Shown: positions 7,509 to 18,313 of the stretch, piece after piece
Layout: the number at the start of each line of letters is the position of its first letter
Numbering within the stretch: position 1 is the stretch's first letter
Source: Actinomycetes bacterium
GTDB taxonomy: Bacteria; Actinomycetota; Acidimicrobiia; Acidimicrobiales; JAJZXF01
DNA length: 40,578 nt
Reading direction: 5' to 3'
Assembly (NCBI GenBank): GCA_021802485.1
Contig: JAJZXF010000014.1
Location: 1 to 40,578 of the forward strand
The notes under the pieces: generated by a model
What the model was told of the DNA's origin: nothing
Database searches by the model: none
The model's input: the letters and a program-made list of their open reading frames with translations, nothing else
Made by a program: the position numbers and the translations under genes

Positions 7509-8668
7509 CTACGCCCCCGCCGCCCGGCGGGTCGGCCGCAGCTTCTCCACCTGTCCGCCACCCAGCAGGGCGGCGATGGCGTTCTGCGTGTCGGTGTGGT
7601 CGTCGCGCCAGAGGTGACCGTAAACACGCTCCATGAACGCCGCGTCGGTGTGCCCGGCCCACCTCGCGACCGTGAGGCGGTCAACTCCGGCAGCGATCCA
7701 AAGTGCTACTGCGGTGTGACGGAGGGAATGAGGGGTCGCTTGTGGATCGGCAATCCTGGCCCGTTCGACGGCTGGCCGCCATATCCGGGACCGCCAGTTG
7801 TCAGGGGTCATCGCTCCCCCGTCCCGACCGGTGAACAGCCAATCATTCGGTCCCAAGCCGCGCTCGTCGATCATGGCCGCCAGGCGGTCCCGCAGGGCGG
7901 GGTGGAGGGTCGGCACCGTCCGCTGCCCGGCGAAGGTCTTGGTCGGGTGGATTTGGCGTCGAACGTCGCTGCCGGACACCGCCAGTGGGACACTCACCGC
8001 GGTCGAGCGTACGACGACCTCGCCAGCGGCGAGCCGTAGGTCCATCACCTGCAGGGCCGCAAGCTCACCGATCCGAAGCCCGGTCGTCGTGCCGAAAGGC
8101 ACCACGATTGCCCATCGAGGGTCGATTGCCTCCTCCAACCGCACCAGCTCACCAACGGTGAGGAATCTCCGCTCTACCCGGCCGGGCCGGGTGGCTTGAC
8201 TCCGACGGCAGGGCTGGCAGCGATCAAGCCCTCGCTCACCGCGTCGGTGAGTAACTTCTTCAACGTCACCAGGCACCGGGTCACCGTCGCGGGTGCAAGC
8301 TCGCTCGACATGCTCACCGTCCACGCCGCCACGTCACTACGACGAAGGTCAGCGAGACGCACCGCCCCAAACCGGGGCTCGATCTGGCAGGTCCAAATGG
8401 ACTGCTCCCTCGCCCTGGTGCTGGACGACACCTGGCGCGTGGCCGACCACCGATCCCACCATTCGGCCACGGTGATCTTGCCGCCACTTGGGTCGCCGGT
8501 ACCGCCATAGCGGCGCTCTCGGAGGCGTTCTTGGCGGTAAGCCTCGGCTTCGGAAGCGGTATCGAAATTGGCCGTGTGTCGCTTGCCGGACGAGTCGTAC
8601 CACCGCGCTTCCCACGTCGCTGTCCCGCTCCGCCACTCGCGCCGGCGCACACCAGGCTGGCGGCTCAT
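7509..8668 (-). pseudogene. int: Tyrosine integrase, split by one frameshift
   Basis: The first part starts at 8668 (overlapping xis by 4 nt, ATGA) and carries an arm-binding domain (WEARWYDSSGKRHTANFDT) and a SAM-like core-binding domain (WWDRWSATRQVSSSTRAREQ, VTRCLVTLKKLLTDAV), ending at TAG near 8174. The catalytic domain continues in another frame from about 8190: ERRFLTVGELVRL, TGLRIGELAAL (Arg), PTKTFAGQRTVP (Lys), PHSLRHTAVAL (His-x-x-Arg), ARWAGHTD (His) and MERVYGHLW (nucleophile Tyr). All catalytic residues are present, so only the single indel within CCCGGCCCGGCCGGG disrupts a protein of about 385 residues. It lies beside the att site it should act on. Mutation, sequencing error and programmed frameshifting are all possible. 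Confidence 0.8.
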
Positions 8669-8916
8669 GCGGCCCGGTCCCGATTGCGCGGACGACCCCG
8701 CCGCACGGACGGGTCCACAGGGGTGGCATCGACCACCTGTGATTCAAGCCAGGCGGCCACGTCCTCGGGGCGGAAGCGAAGTTCCTTACCCACCCGGAGG
8801 AAACGGATGCGGTGCTCGTGGGTGAGACGGTAGACGAGGTGCTTCGACGTACCGAGGTATGCGACAAGCCGGTCGATGTCCCACAGCTCCGGCAACTCAT
8901 GCGAATCGTCCCTCAT
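8665..8916 (-). CDS. xis: Excisionase / MerR-type helix-turn-helix protein
   Basis: An 83-residue basic protein containing LWDIDRLVAYLGTSKHLVYR and then RIRFLRVGKELRFRPEDVAA, the winged helix-turn-helix typical of actinobacterial excisionases (HTH_17/AlpA-like). The start at 8916 (MRDDSHELPELWDI) is preferred over 8988 because the fold begins there. Directly upstream of int with a 4-nt overlap, it should control the direction of recombination by bending the att DNA. The basic tail RRGRPRNRDR may aid DNA binding. Confidence 0.8.
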   Translation of the reverse strand: MRDDSHELPELWDIDRLVAYLGTSKHLVYRLTHEHRIRFLRVGKELRFRPEDVAAWLESQVVDATPVDPSVRRGRPRNRDRAA

Positions 8917-8990
8917 GCTCAATGGAGACAGATCGACCAATCCTGCCAGCGACGGCCAAGCGCCTCGTCGGGACGGATTCGCCCCCACTG

Positions 8991-9010
8991 ATGGGGGCGC
9001 AGTGGGGGCG
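8991..9010 (+). repeat. 20-bp direct repeat, putative integrase arm site (right)
   Basis: Identical to 3687-3706 and 84 bp inside the right att core, between xis and tRNA-Ile. A CGCCCCCACTG just before it also makes a small inverted repeat with the GTGGGGGCG unit. Confidence 0.6.
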
Positions 9011-9068
9011 AAAGACGTGTCGCCTTTGCCATCATCTCGGTCTACATAGGGTCTGACCAGGGACTCTG

Positions 9069-9145
9069 TGGTGGGGCTAGCAAGAATCGAACTTGCGACC
9101 TCAGCATTATCAGTGCTGCGCTCTAACCGGCTGAGCTATAGCCCC
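9069..9145 (-). tRNA. tRNA-Ile (anticodon GAT)
   Basis: A complete 77-nt cloverleaf on the minus strand: acceptor GGGGCTA/TAGCCCC (7 bp), TA, D-arm GCTCAGCCGGTTAGAGC, anticodon stem CAGCA/TGCTG with loop CTGATAA (anticodon GAT), T-arm GCAAG-TTCGATT-CTTGC, discriminator A and an encoded CCA. tRNA-Ile downstream of gyrA on the same strand is a classic actinobacterial arrangement. Its 3' half was supplied by the integrated element, since the older 3' half lies at 3526-3573. Confidence 0.95.
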
Positions 9146-9187
9146 CATACGCACACTCCAAGGTTATAGCCCACCGAAGGTTCATCA

Positions 9188-9237
9188 CCCAACTTTGCAC
9201 GCTGCAGACGGACCCTGCGTCTGGCTGCAAAGCTGGG
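9188..9237 (-). other. Long stem-loop between gyrA and tRNA-Ile
   Basis: Read on the minus strand, CCCAGCTTTGCA pairs with TGCAAAGTTGGG over 12 positions (one G-U pair), and an inner CAGACG pairs with CGTCTG. The only non-Watson-Crick pair is allowed in minus-strand RNA but would be a mismatch on the plus strand, suggesting an RNA element in the gyrA-tRNA transcript. No T-run follows, so it is not a standard intrinsic terminator; a processing or stabilising hairpin is as likely. Confidence 0.5.
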
Positions 9238-9302
9238 ATGTGGCCTTACACGGAAACTCATAACCATTGACACGAAGACATTATCCACCATGGTGGGCCT
9301 TA

Positions 9303-11774
9303 TTATTCCGCCCCAGTTGGGACGGTAGTAACAGCGACCAAGTGCTGACCCGGGTCAAGGCTCATAAGCCGGACCCCGGTTGCATCACGCCCCTGGGCTG
9401 CGATCTGGCGAACCGCTGTGCGAATCGCAACACCTCCCGACGACACTGCAAGCACCTCGTCATCAAGAGATACGAGGAAGGCCGCCGCAACAACTCCCCT
9501 TCGCTGATTCAGTCGGATTCCCCGCACCCCAATGCCACCACGACCTTGCCTTCCAAAGTGTCGCGTCGCTGTTCGCTTCGAAAAACCCTGATCCGTAATC
9601 ACCAACGCATCTCTTTCCTCGGCAAGGACATCACATGACACAACAACATCATCGCCACGAAGCTTCATACCACGAACCCCCATCGCACCTCTTCCCATTG
9701 GCCTCACGTCAGCCTCGGAAAACCGAATAATCATTCCATCCCGACTAAAGAGAATGACATCCCCGTTCCCTCCGGTACGAATGACGCGAACAAGTTCATC
9801 GCCAGCGCTCAAACTAATCGCAATGAATCCATCCCGGCGCGACTTATCATACTCCGTCATCGCAGTCTTCTTTACTTGACCCGAGCGAGTACAAAAGAAT
9901 AAATAGTCACTTTCATTGAATTCCCGAGTATCCACCATTGCATTAATATGCTCATCAGACGCAAGTGGAATCAGATTAACAACTGCAGTACCTCGTGCAG
10001 TGCGCTCCTTGAGAGGAATCTCGTGACCCCGGAGCCGATACACACGGCCACGATTGGAAAACAGGAGCACGTGAGAATGCGCACTCGTATGCACGAGGGA
10101 ATGGACCAAGTCTTCCTCACGCAACTTCGCTCCACTCACCCCCCTACCACCGCGGCCCTGTGTGCGAAATGCACTAGCCAGAACTGCTTTAATATATCCC
10201 GCCCTGGTGAGCGTGATGACCAACTCTTCATCCGCAACCAAGTCCTCAGTTGAGAGCTCACCCACATCATTGACAATCCGAGTGCGGCGCTCGTCGTGGT
10301 GACTATCCCGTACGGCCTGGAGCTCCTTGGCGATCACCGACCTCAACCGCGTCTCGTCAGACAAGATCAACTCGAGCTCAGCTATGGTTGACCGAAGCTG
10401 ATTGAGCTCCTCATTAACCTCCGCCTCACCGATCCGAGTTAGCCGACCAAGCGTAGTATCAAGTATGAAGTTCGCCTGTACTTCAGTGAAAGAAAACGGG
10501 GCGGCCATAAGGGCCTCGCGCGCTGTCCCTCGGTCTTGCGCCTCACGAATGGTCGCGATCACAAGATCAAGAAGTTCTACAGCCCTTAGCAACCCCTCCA
10601 ATACATGAGCACGATCCCGCGCCTTTCCAAGGCGATAACGCGAACGCCTGGTAACCACATCGACCTGATGGGCCAAGTAATGCCGAAGCATGTCACGTAG
10701 GCTCAGTGTCCGCGGCACACCATCTACAAGAGCAAGCATATTGACACCAATGCTGACCTGCATCGGGGTATGCTTGAACAGCTTATTTAACACCAATTGT
10801 GGGTTGGCATCACGCTTTAGGTCAATCACCAACCGCGCCTTGCGTCCTGCAGACGCATTCTGAAGCCGCGAAATTCCATCCAGGACTCCTGCGCGCACCA
10901 GGTCAGCAATCTTACTCTCAACGACCTCAACGGCAGTTTGATACGGAAACTCAGTAACAACTATATGCGCCGAGCCAGTACGGGTTGTCTCAATCTCAGC
11001 GACCGCTCGCATCTTGATAGACCCACGACCTGTCTCGTATATGTCCCTAATCCCAGATCGACCAAGGATAAACGCCCCAGTCGGAAAATCAGGACCCTTT
11101 ACGAATGCATGAAGCTCTTCATTCGTTGCGTCAGGATTCGCCAATAAGTAGGTCGTCGCATCAACGACCTCACCCAGGTTGTGTGGTGGAATATTTGTCG
11201 CCATGCCAACGGCGATCCCCTGGGAGCCATTAACCAGCAAATTTGGGAACCTCGCCGGAAGGACAGTCGGCTCCTCCTCCGTACCGTCATAGTTTGCGAC
11301 ATAGTCAACGGTGTCTTCGTCAAGCCCGTCCAGCAATACCAACGCGAGGGGAGCTAGCCGGCACTCTGTGTAGCGCATCGCAGCCGGGCCCTCATCCGGT
11401 CCAGTGGAACCAAAGTTACCGTGTCCATCGATAAGGGGTAGACGTAGGCTGAAGTCCTGCACCATTCTTGCCAGTGCGTCATAGATTGCACTTTCACCGT
11501 GGGGGTGGTATCGACCCATGACGTCACCAACAACGCGGGCGCACTTCATATAGGCACGATCCGGCCTGAGCCCTTGCCCAAACATCCCGAACAGAATTCT
11601 ACGGTGTACTGGCTTCAGCCCATCGCGAACATCTGGCAGTGCTCTTGCGACAATGACAGACATTGCATACTCGAGGAACGACCGCTCCATCTCCTCCTGA
11701 ATCTCGATTGGCTCAGACAACAAGCCATCATCAGTAAGAATTACACCCTGCTCCGAGGAGTGCCGCTCAGCCAT
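9303..11774 (-). CDS. gyrA: DNA gyrase subunit A
   Basis: An 823-residue GyrA, of normal length. It has the breakage-reunion domain with [11 protein letters not shown], the quinolone-resistance region [16 protein letters not shown] (Ser and Asp at the positions of E. coli Ser83 and Asp87, i.e. the sensitive state), the catalytic Tyr in [10 protein letters not shown], and the [20 protein letters not shown] motif. The C-terminal beta-pinwheel carries the GyrA box as QGRGGRG, needed to wrap DNA and introduce negative supercoils. GGGGAG lies 3 nt before the ATG. It follows gyrB after 95 bp on the same strand and is probably co-transcribed with it. The enzyme relieves positive supercoils ahead of forks leaving the nearby origin. 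Confidence 0.98.
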   Translation of the reverse strand: MAERHSSEQGVILTDDGLLSEPIEIQEEMERSFLEYAMSVIVARALPDVRDGLKPVHRRILFGMFGQGLRPDRAYMKCARVVGDVMGRYHPHGESAIYDALARMVQDFSLRLPLIDGHGNFGSTGPDEGPAAMRYTECRLAPLALVLLDGLDEDTVDYVANYDGTEEEPTVLPARFPNLLVNGSQGIAVGMATNIPPHNLGEVVDATTYLLANPDATNEELHAFVKGPDFPTGAFILGRSGIRDIYETGRGSIKMRAVAEIETTRTGSAHIVVTEFPYQTAVEVVESKIADLVRAGVLDGISRLQNASAGRKARLVIDLKRDANPQLVLNKLFKHTPMQVSIGVNMLALVDGVPRTLSLRDMLRHYLAHQVDVVTRRSRYRLGKARDRAHVLEGLLRAVELLDLVIATIREAQDRGTAREALMAAPFSFTEVQANFILDTTLGRLTRIGEAEVNEELNQLRSTIAELELILSDETRLRSVIAKELQAVRDSHHDERRTRIVNDVGELSTEDLVADEELVITLTRAGYIKAVLASAFRTQGRGGRGVSGAKLREEDLVHSLVHTSAHSHVLLFSNRGRVYRLRGHEIPLKERTARGTAVVNLIPLASDEHINAMVDTREFNESDYLFFCTRSGQVKKTAMTEYDKSRRDGFIAISLSAGDELVRVIRTGGNGDVILFSRDGMIIRFSEADVRPMGRGAMGVRGMKLRGDDVVVSCDVLAEERDALVITDQGFSKRTATRHFGRQGRGGIGVRGIRLNQRRGVVAAAFLVSLDDEVLAVSSGGVAIRTAVRQIAAQGRDATGVRLMSLDPGQHLVAVTTVPTGAE

Positions 11775-11869
11775 GGACTCCCCGCCCGAGAATCGTGGTG
11801 CGCGGCGTAGCTACATTGGGGATTTGCTGCAACCTGACCAAGCATGACGTTAGCATTAGGCGGACTCTC

Positions 11870-13837
<1,968 letters not shown>

Positions 13838-13974
13838 CTAGCATAAGCTGGTACTGGCTGCCCTGCCGTACGTTCTGTGGCTCCTTCTTTGGTTATATTC
13901 AGGCGCTCGCTATGTTAAGCCTTGAGTTGGGCTCTGCGCTGGGTTGTTCCTAAGTCTCGGAACAGGTCGTGACG

Positions 13975-14298
13975 TTACGAGTTCACTGTGATCTCTAATC
14001 GCCTCACCTTGCTCGCCCGACTATGGCCTTCATCCAAAGCGGAATTTATTACAGATATGAGTAACCCCTCATTTAGCCTCAGGGTTGCCGCAAGCGCATT
14101 GCTTGGTGTGGTCACTGATAGCGTGCCGCGATAAGAGTACGTGATCCGAAGTCCGTCGACTGCGTTCTCCGGCAAGACGCGCTTGCATGCCTGCCGCGCT
14201 CGTTGTTCGACGAAGTTTGGACTAACGCGCGAGTTGTGGATGACTACGTCAAGTGAGTCTGAGATGTGCCGTGGCGGCCCATGGGGAGAGTTCTGCAT
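13975..14298 (-). CDS. DUF721/DciA-like protein
   Basis: A 107-residue protein between dnaN and gyrB, where actinobacteria carry a DUF721 gene. The C-terminal half, with RGTLSVTTPSNALAATLRLN, ISVINSALDEG and a final VRRLEITV, fits the short alpha-beta DUF721 fold (surface KH-like) seen in DciA, the helicase loader/operator of many bacteria that lack DnaC. It is shorter and more diverged than typical members, so the assignment depends partly on position. TAGGAT at 14310-14305 ends 6 nt before the ATG with no Shine-Dalgarno, suggesting a leaderless message. It may help load DnaB at the nearby origin. Confidence 0.65.
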   Translation of the reverse strand: MQNSPHGPPRHISDSLDVVIHNSRVSPNFVEQRARQACKRVLPENAVDGLRITYSYRGTLSVTTPSNALAATLRLNEGLLISVINSALDEGHSRASKVRRLEITVNS

Positions 14299-14800
14299 GT
14301 ACTTATCCTAAACCGATTGACATCCCGCTTTGAGGGCTCGAATCACACCAGATGGCCTTGATCATAACTGAAGGCCGCCGAACGCGTCCCGCTCCTACGG
14401 CCGATCACCTTGCCTGCTCAGATCGTGTATTGGTGGTAACCTTTGTGGAGGCTCTCGAATCAGCAAGAACGCTGTTCCCATTTTGGATCTGTTCACTGAT
14501 CACACACTGACTGTAGGTGCCTCGGTGATCCAACTCCGTTGACCCTCGGGCAGAGGTCTTATCTGGAAATCTCCAGGGTGTCCCGTAAACCCCGGTCCCC
14601 AGCCCATAGACAACCTCATCTATAGGCCAGTTTCCCGCCCAACACCGTACGTAATACCTGCCATTCGCAATCATATATATAATGTGTTTCGGGACACTTT
14701 CCGCCCCAAGCGGGGTGAATCCTCCCACACGAGAACCGGCGATATAACGAAAGCCGACTTTGAACTAGAGATGCGACGGGTGAGAAATGCCGAGAATTCT
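14299..14800. other. Spacer where recF is expected; only a doubtful ORF
   Basis: In most actinobacteria recF (about 1.1 kb) sits here, between dnaN and the DUF721 gene. The 500 bp contain only one minus-strand frame of about 107 codons (14728-14405; contains YYVRCWAGNWPIDEVVYGLG), which has no Walker motif, no ABC signature and no resemblance to RecF that I can see. Whether it is a small orphan gene, a decayed remnant or noise is unclear. The TAGGAT promoter of the DUF721 gene lies at its gyrB end. Confidence 0.4.
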
Positions 14801-15931
14801 TTAGATGATCCGAATAGGCATCAATAAATATTGGTAACTGTTTTCTTTTGTAGCCTGAAGAAGACTTGGTTTTCCAGCATCCGCGGTCTTTATCACAATG
14901 GTATCTTCATTGATAGCGTCAATGCCATCGCTCAAGTACGACCCATTGAATGCAATTTCAAATGGTTCCCCGCTGTATGTGACCGAAACCTCTTCAACCG
15001 CCGAGCCAATATCGTCACTAGTTACTCGTACATTTATTAGATCGTCACTCACCTCCAGTCGTATCGGAGTCTTATTATCCTGGACAAGTAGCTTCATCCT
15101 TCGTAATGCCTGCTGCATCGGCTCTGCCTCAAATGAAAGTTCGTGGGCATAGCTACTTGGAATCAACTTCCCGTAATCAGGAAATCGTCCTTCAACAAGG
15201 CGCGCGAGAATTGCAGTATTCATGTAAGAAAAATACGCTGTAGAACCAAGCGCGCTTAGTCGCAGCATCTCATCGGGGACATGACTAGATGGTGGGCTCG
15301 CGAGGATTCGTTTGACCTCTGCAAGGGCACGGGCTGGAATAACTATCGGCTCAGCCAGGACATTATCTGGATCGTCATACTTAACCGTACCAATTGCAAG
15401 CCTGTACGAGTCTGTGCCTACAACAGTCATACCACCGACAGTTGGTGACATTAGAATTCCCGTAAGAACTGGGCGGCTATCGTCAGTTGATGCGGCTCGA
15501 ACTACTTGGTTGATCGTCGTCGACAACTCTGATACCGGAATCTCCACGAAGCGGTCATTCTGAAGGCCAACGTCAGTCTTCGGAAACAGATCTGCCTCCA
15601 TGCAACGGATACTGAATGAGCTGTTCCCCGAGACAACCTCGAGTTCTGTTCCGGCAACCTGGCGAAGGACAACTGCACCAGGCTCAAGGGATCGAACAAT
15701 TTCAACAGCAAGGCGACCAGGAACCAATACCTCACCTGGATCGGTAGCAACAACGTCTGTGCTCGCGATGATTGTCAAATCGCGGTCGGTGCATGTTGCC
15801 ACAAGCTGTGTCTCTGTAACGAGAATGTGCATTCCACCAAGAACTGCACTCGTTAGTAGACGCGTACCAAGAGCGCGGGACGCTGTTGTCAAGGTCGATA
15901 GCAGAGTGTCTCGCTCGATTGTAAGTTCCAT
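14801..15931 (-). CDS. dnaN: DNA polymerase III sliding clamp (beta subunit)
   Basis: A 376-residue beta clamp of normal length with three clamp folds: MELTIERDTLLSTLTTASRAL opening domain I, VSELSTTINQVVRAASTDDSRPVLTG in domain II (RPVLTG is highly conserved), VEGRFPDYGKLIP at the domain II-III junction, and the C-terminal YQYLLMPIRI that lines the partner-binding pocket. It encircles DNA and tethers polymerase, ligase and repair enzymes. AGGGAG lies 8 nt before the ATG. It is downstream of dnaA across the putative oriC, and its promoter may lie within that spacer. Confidence 0.98.
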   Translation of the reverse strand: MELTIERDTLLSTLTTASRALGTRLLTSAVLGGMHILVTETQLVATCTDRDLTIIASTDVVATDPGEVLVPGRLAVEIVRSLEPGAVVLRQVAGTELEVVSGNSSFSIRCMEADLFPKTDVGLQNDRFVEIPVSELSTTINQVVRAASTDDSRPVLTGILMSPTVGGMTVVGTDSYRLAIGTVKYDDPDNVLAEPIVIPARALAEVKRILASPPSSHVPDEMLRLSALGSTAYFSYMNTAILARLVEGRFPDYGKLIPSSYAHELSFEAEPMQQALRRMKLLVQDNKTPIRLEVSDDLINVRVTSDDIGSAVEEVSVTYSGEPFEIAFNGSYLSDGIDAINEDTIVIKTADAGKPSLLQATKENSYQYLLMPIRII

Positions 15932-16328
15932 GGTCGGTACTCCCTATTTGTTTTTAAGTTTAAAGAACTTTTTGTAGCCACTGGGCTGTGGATTGTGAAT
16001 TACCCCAACGCGAGGTGGATGCAACTGGTTGCGGTCGCTAGGGACCGCATGCTGACAATGTAATGTAATCCCATGGTGGAAGGGATGTTCGCGCAGGCTG
16101 TGGGCCATTGGTGTTCACGAGGTGCCTGAAAACTGGGACTGGGTGAGGTGTGGAGGACGCGGAGCGTTGTTCACAGTTCGGGAAGGCACTTGAAGGTCTT
16201 TGTGGATTAGTGGCGCGGTTGCCATAAGTTTTCCACTGGTCCATTGACAGAGTTTTCCATTAGATAGGGGTGTGGTGTAGGAAAGTAGATCGCACATGAG
16301 TAGTTTCGAACATCTGATTCATTGTGGG
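15932..16328. other. oriC: Putative oriC in the dnaA-dnaN spacer
   Basis: In actinobacteria the origin usually lies between dnaA and dnaN. This 397-bp spacer holds DnaA-box-like sites: TTGTTCACA at 16167-16175, TGTGGATTA (reverse of TAATCCACA) at 16201-16209, TGTGGATTG and TGTGAATTA-type sites near 15988-16000, and weaker TTTTCCACT at 16229-16237. An AT-rich run (about 15944-15975, with TTTTTAAGTTTAAAG) next to dnaN is a candidate unwinding element. The gene orientation diverges around this area. The boxes are mostly one mismatch from consensus, so the exact extent is uncertain. Confidence 0.65.
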
Positions 16329-17750
16329 TTAGTCCGCACCACGGATTGATTGTATGAGATGGGTGACCTGGTTATAAATTGGTCTACGTTCTTTCATAAG
16401 TTCGGAGATCTTCTCCACCGCGTACATTACTGTCGCGTGGTCGCGGCCGCCGAATTCCCGCGCGATGGCGGGATATGAATAGTCCGTTAACTCACGGAAG
16501 ACATACATGCTGATATGTCTTGCAGTGACCAAGGGACGGCGACGGCTACTTCCGCGCAGGTCGTCAACTGTGAAGCCAAATTGCTTGGCCGTATGGTCAA
16601 GAATGAGTTCTGGCGTAATACTTCTACGACTCGGCGAAAGAATTATATCGTTGAGTAGTTCCTGTGCTTGTTCGAGTGTTAATGACTGGTTGTTGAGGGT
16701 TGCGAACGCGGAGACACGTGTTACTGCACCTTCAAGCTCGCGGATGTTATCAGTAACATTTTGGGCAATAAACTGGAGTATGTCTGGGTTGAGCTGAAGA
16801 TTGTCTCTGGCGGCTTTCGCATGAAGGATTGCGAGTCGTGTCTCGAGTTCAGGAGCTTGTACCTCAGTGATGAGACCGGACATAAACCGAGTTCGGAGGC
16901 GATACTCGAGAGTGGATAGAAAGCGCGGTGAGCGATCAGATGTAATGACGATTTGCTTGGAAGCTGCGTAAAGGGAGTTGAAGGTATGGAAAAATTCTTC
17001 CTGAAGCTTCTCGGTATTTTCCAAGAATTGTATATCGTCGATCAGGAGGACGTCACATTCTCTGTAACGACGTTTGAACTGTGGCATATTGGTTGTTCGA
17101 ATGGCATCAATGAACTCGTTCATGAATGTTTCGGTGGATATGTACTTTACCCGTAGCGTTGTTGATGTCTGGTGGGTATAATTTCCGATTGCATGAAGTA
17201 AGTGTGTTTTTCCTAGCCCAGCGCCGCCGTAGATGAAGAGTGGGTTATAGGGACCGGAAGGTTTTTCGGCCACAGACAGCGCGGCTGCATGGGAAAATCG
17301 GTTGGATGCCCCAATTATGAAGGTATCAAATGTGTATCTCGGGTTAAGGGGAGTGTCGGATGGCTGATGGAGTGTCTCGCGAGTTTGTGTTTGGAGTGAC
17401 ACTGGTGAGGCTGGAACGAGGGTGTCTTGTTGGGGCAGTGCGCGCTGAGTGGGTGCGGTCGGCGTCAACGCTGGATTGGGGGGTTGACCGTCTGCAGTCT
17501 GCTCGGCGGTGATCTTGAACAGGACCTCGGTTGGTTCACTTGTGATGTTGCACAAGTGGGACGTGATGAGTGAAAGGTACTTGGCTTGTATGCGATCACG
17601 GACGATTGCATTAGGGACAGCGATTGTTAGCCGAGAGTCATTTAACGCTACTGGCTGGAGGCACGAGAACCAGGTGTTCCATGTTGCGTTGGACACCTCC
17701 GGTCGAAGTGAATCGAGCAGGTGAGGCCAGATACGTTCGAGGTCGTTCAT
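16329..17750 (-). CDS. dnaA: Chromosomal replication initiator DnaA
   Basis: A 473-residue DnaA. Domain I (residues 1-80; IWPHLLDSLRPEVSNATWNTWF) mediates self-assembly; domain II (about 80-135) is a short Pro/Gln/Thr-rich linker, much shorter than in Streptomyces; domain III has Walker A GGAGLGKT at 175-182, Walker B LLIDD at 235-239 and sensor II SxxxRELEGAVTRV; domain IV ends with the DnaA-box-binding signature GGRDHATVMYAVEKI. It binds DnaA boxes as an ATP-bound filament and opens the origin. The start is an ATG with only a weak GGTG upstream. Boxes in its own promoter (17801-17832) suggest autoregulation. Confidence 0.98.
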   Translation of the reverse strand: MNDLERIWPHLLDSLRPEVSNATWNTWFSCLQPVALNDSRLTIAVPNAIVRDRIQAKYLSLITSHLCNITSEPTEVLFKITAEQTADGQPPNPALTPTAPTQRALPQQDTLVPASPVSLQTQTRETLHQPSDTPLNPRYTFDTFIIGASNRFSHAAALSVAEKPSGPYNPLFIYGGAGLGKTHLLHAIGNYTHQTSTTLRVKYISTETFMNEFIDAIRTTNMPQFKRRYRECDVLLIDDIQFLENTEKLQEEFFHTFNSLYAASKQIVITSDRSPRFLSTLEYRLRTRFMSGLITEVQAPELETRLAILHAKAARDNLQLNPDILQFIAQNVTDNIRELEGAVTRVSAFATLNNQSLTLEQAQELLNDIILSPSRRSITPELILDHTAKQFGFTVDDLRGSSRRRPLVTARHISMYVFRELTDYSYPAIAREFGGRDHATVMYAVEKISELMKERRPIYNQVTHLIQSIRGAD

Positions 17751-17800
17751 TGCGTCACCATGTTGGTGGTCTTAGGTTCTTCTGAGGGGAGAGTACGCAG

Positions 17801-17832
17801 GTTATACACAGCTGTGAATTATTGGTGGACAA
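17801..17832 (-). promoter_or_regulatory. DnaA-box cluster overlapping a putative dnaA promoter
   Basis: TTATACACA at 17802-17810 matches the consensus TTATNCACA exactly. TGTGAATTA at 17813-17821 (reverse of TAATTCACA, one mismatch) faces it across the palindrome CACAGCTGTG, and TTGTCCACC lies on the minus strand at 17832-17824. On the minus strand TATAAC (17806-17801) resembles a -10 box and TTGTCC (17832-17827) a -35 box, though the 20-bp spacing is long. DnaA bound here would cover the promoter, the usual autoregulation; the cluster may also form part of a bipartite origin. Confidence 0.6.
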
Positions 17833-18313
17833 TGCCGGGAACTGAGAAAACACGCAGCGTAGGGGCAGTGTAGGTTCTTGACAGAAGGTAGCTAGGGCGT
17901 GACTGCGGGTGACGCGGAACAGCTCTTGAACTGAGGTGGGGTTCTAACTGTGGCTCAACCGGGCTGCTGAAGTTCGCGAGCTGGTGGATGAGAGAAATAC
18001 GTATGCTGGCGACGGTGTCGCGGATCATTTCTTGGACGCTACACCACAGGCATCGCAAGCGCTCAAGGTGTGCGGCTACCTGCTAAGTCTGCCGTGAAAC
18101 CCCCGGCGGTTGGGCTTGTGCTCTTGTGGCTTGGTTGGATGGTTCATTGCGTATCGCACATCACGCGACCACGACCGGCGGATCTGGCCCGTGGATGAGA
18201 TCGCGAGCTCCGCTTTCCTGGTCGGACCCCACGTGAACTACCCCGCCCCTACGGACTGAGATTGCGGGCCGTCTGCCGTGATGTCCAGGCATGATGTAAG
18301 TCATGGAACCCCC
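17833..18313. other. Spacer between the dnaA promoter and the TnpB remnant
   Basis: No convincing gene. A TTGACA hexamer at 17878-17883 has no good -10 partner. Short frames on both strands lack recognisable motifs. The right part (from about 18280) probably belongs to the flank of the decayed IS605-type element. Confidence 0.45.

Larger units (their letters stand above)
3551..9117. mobile_element. Integrative element in tRNA-Ile(GAT), about 5.6 kb
   Basis: The element is bounded by identical 23-bp cores (3551-3573 and 9095-9117) spanning the tRNA anticodon stem-loop, a favourite crossover site of tyrosine recombinases. Inside the right boundary, next to the intact tRNA, lie xis and int reading away from it; cargo genes on the plus strand fill the rest (HigBA-like pair, truncated unknown gene, IS3 fragment, unknown helical protein, C39-like protein). 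Direct 20-bp repeats sit just inside each end. It has no replication or conjugation genes, so it is an integrative, non-self-transmissible island. Because int is frameshifted, the island may be locked in place. Confidence 0.8.

Noticed and set aside
14405-14728. 107-codon frame in the recF position as a recF remnant
   Set aside because: No Walker A, ABC signature or other RecF motif can be found in any frame, so the claim is not supportable.
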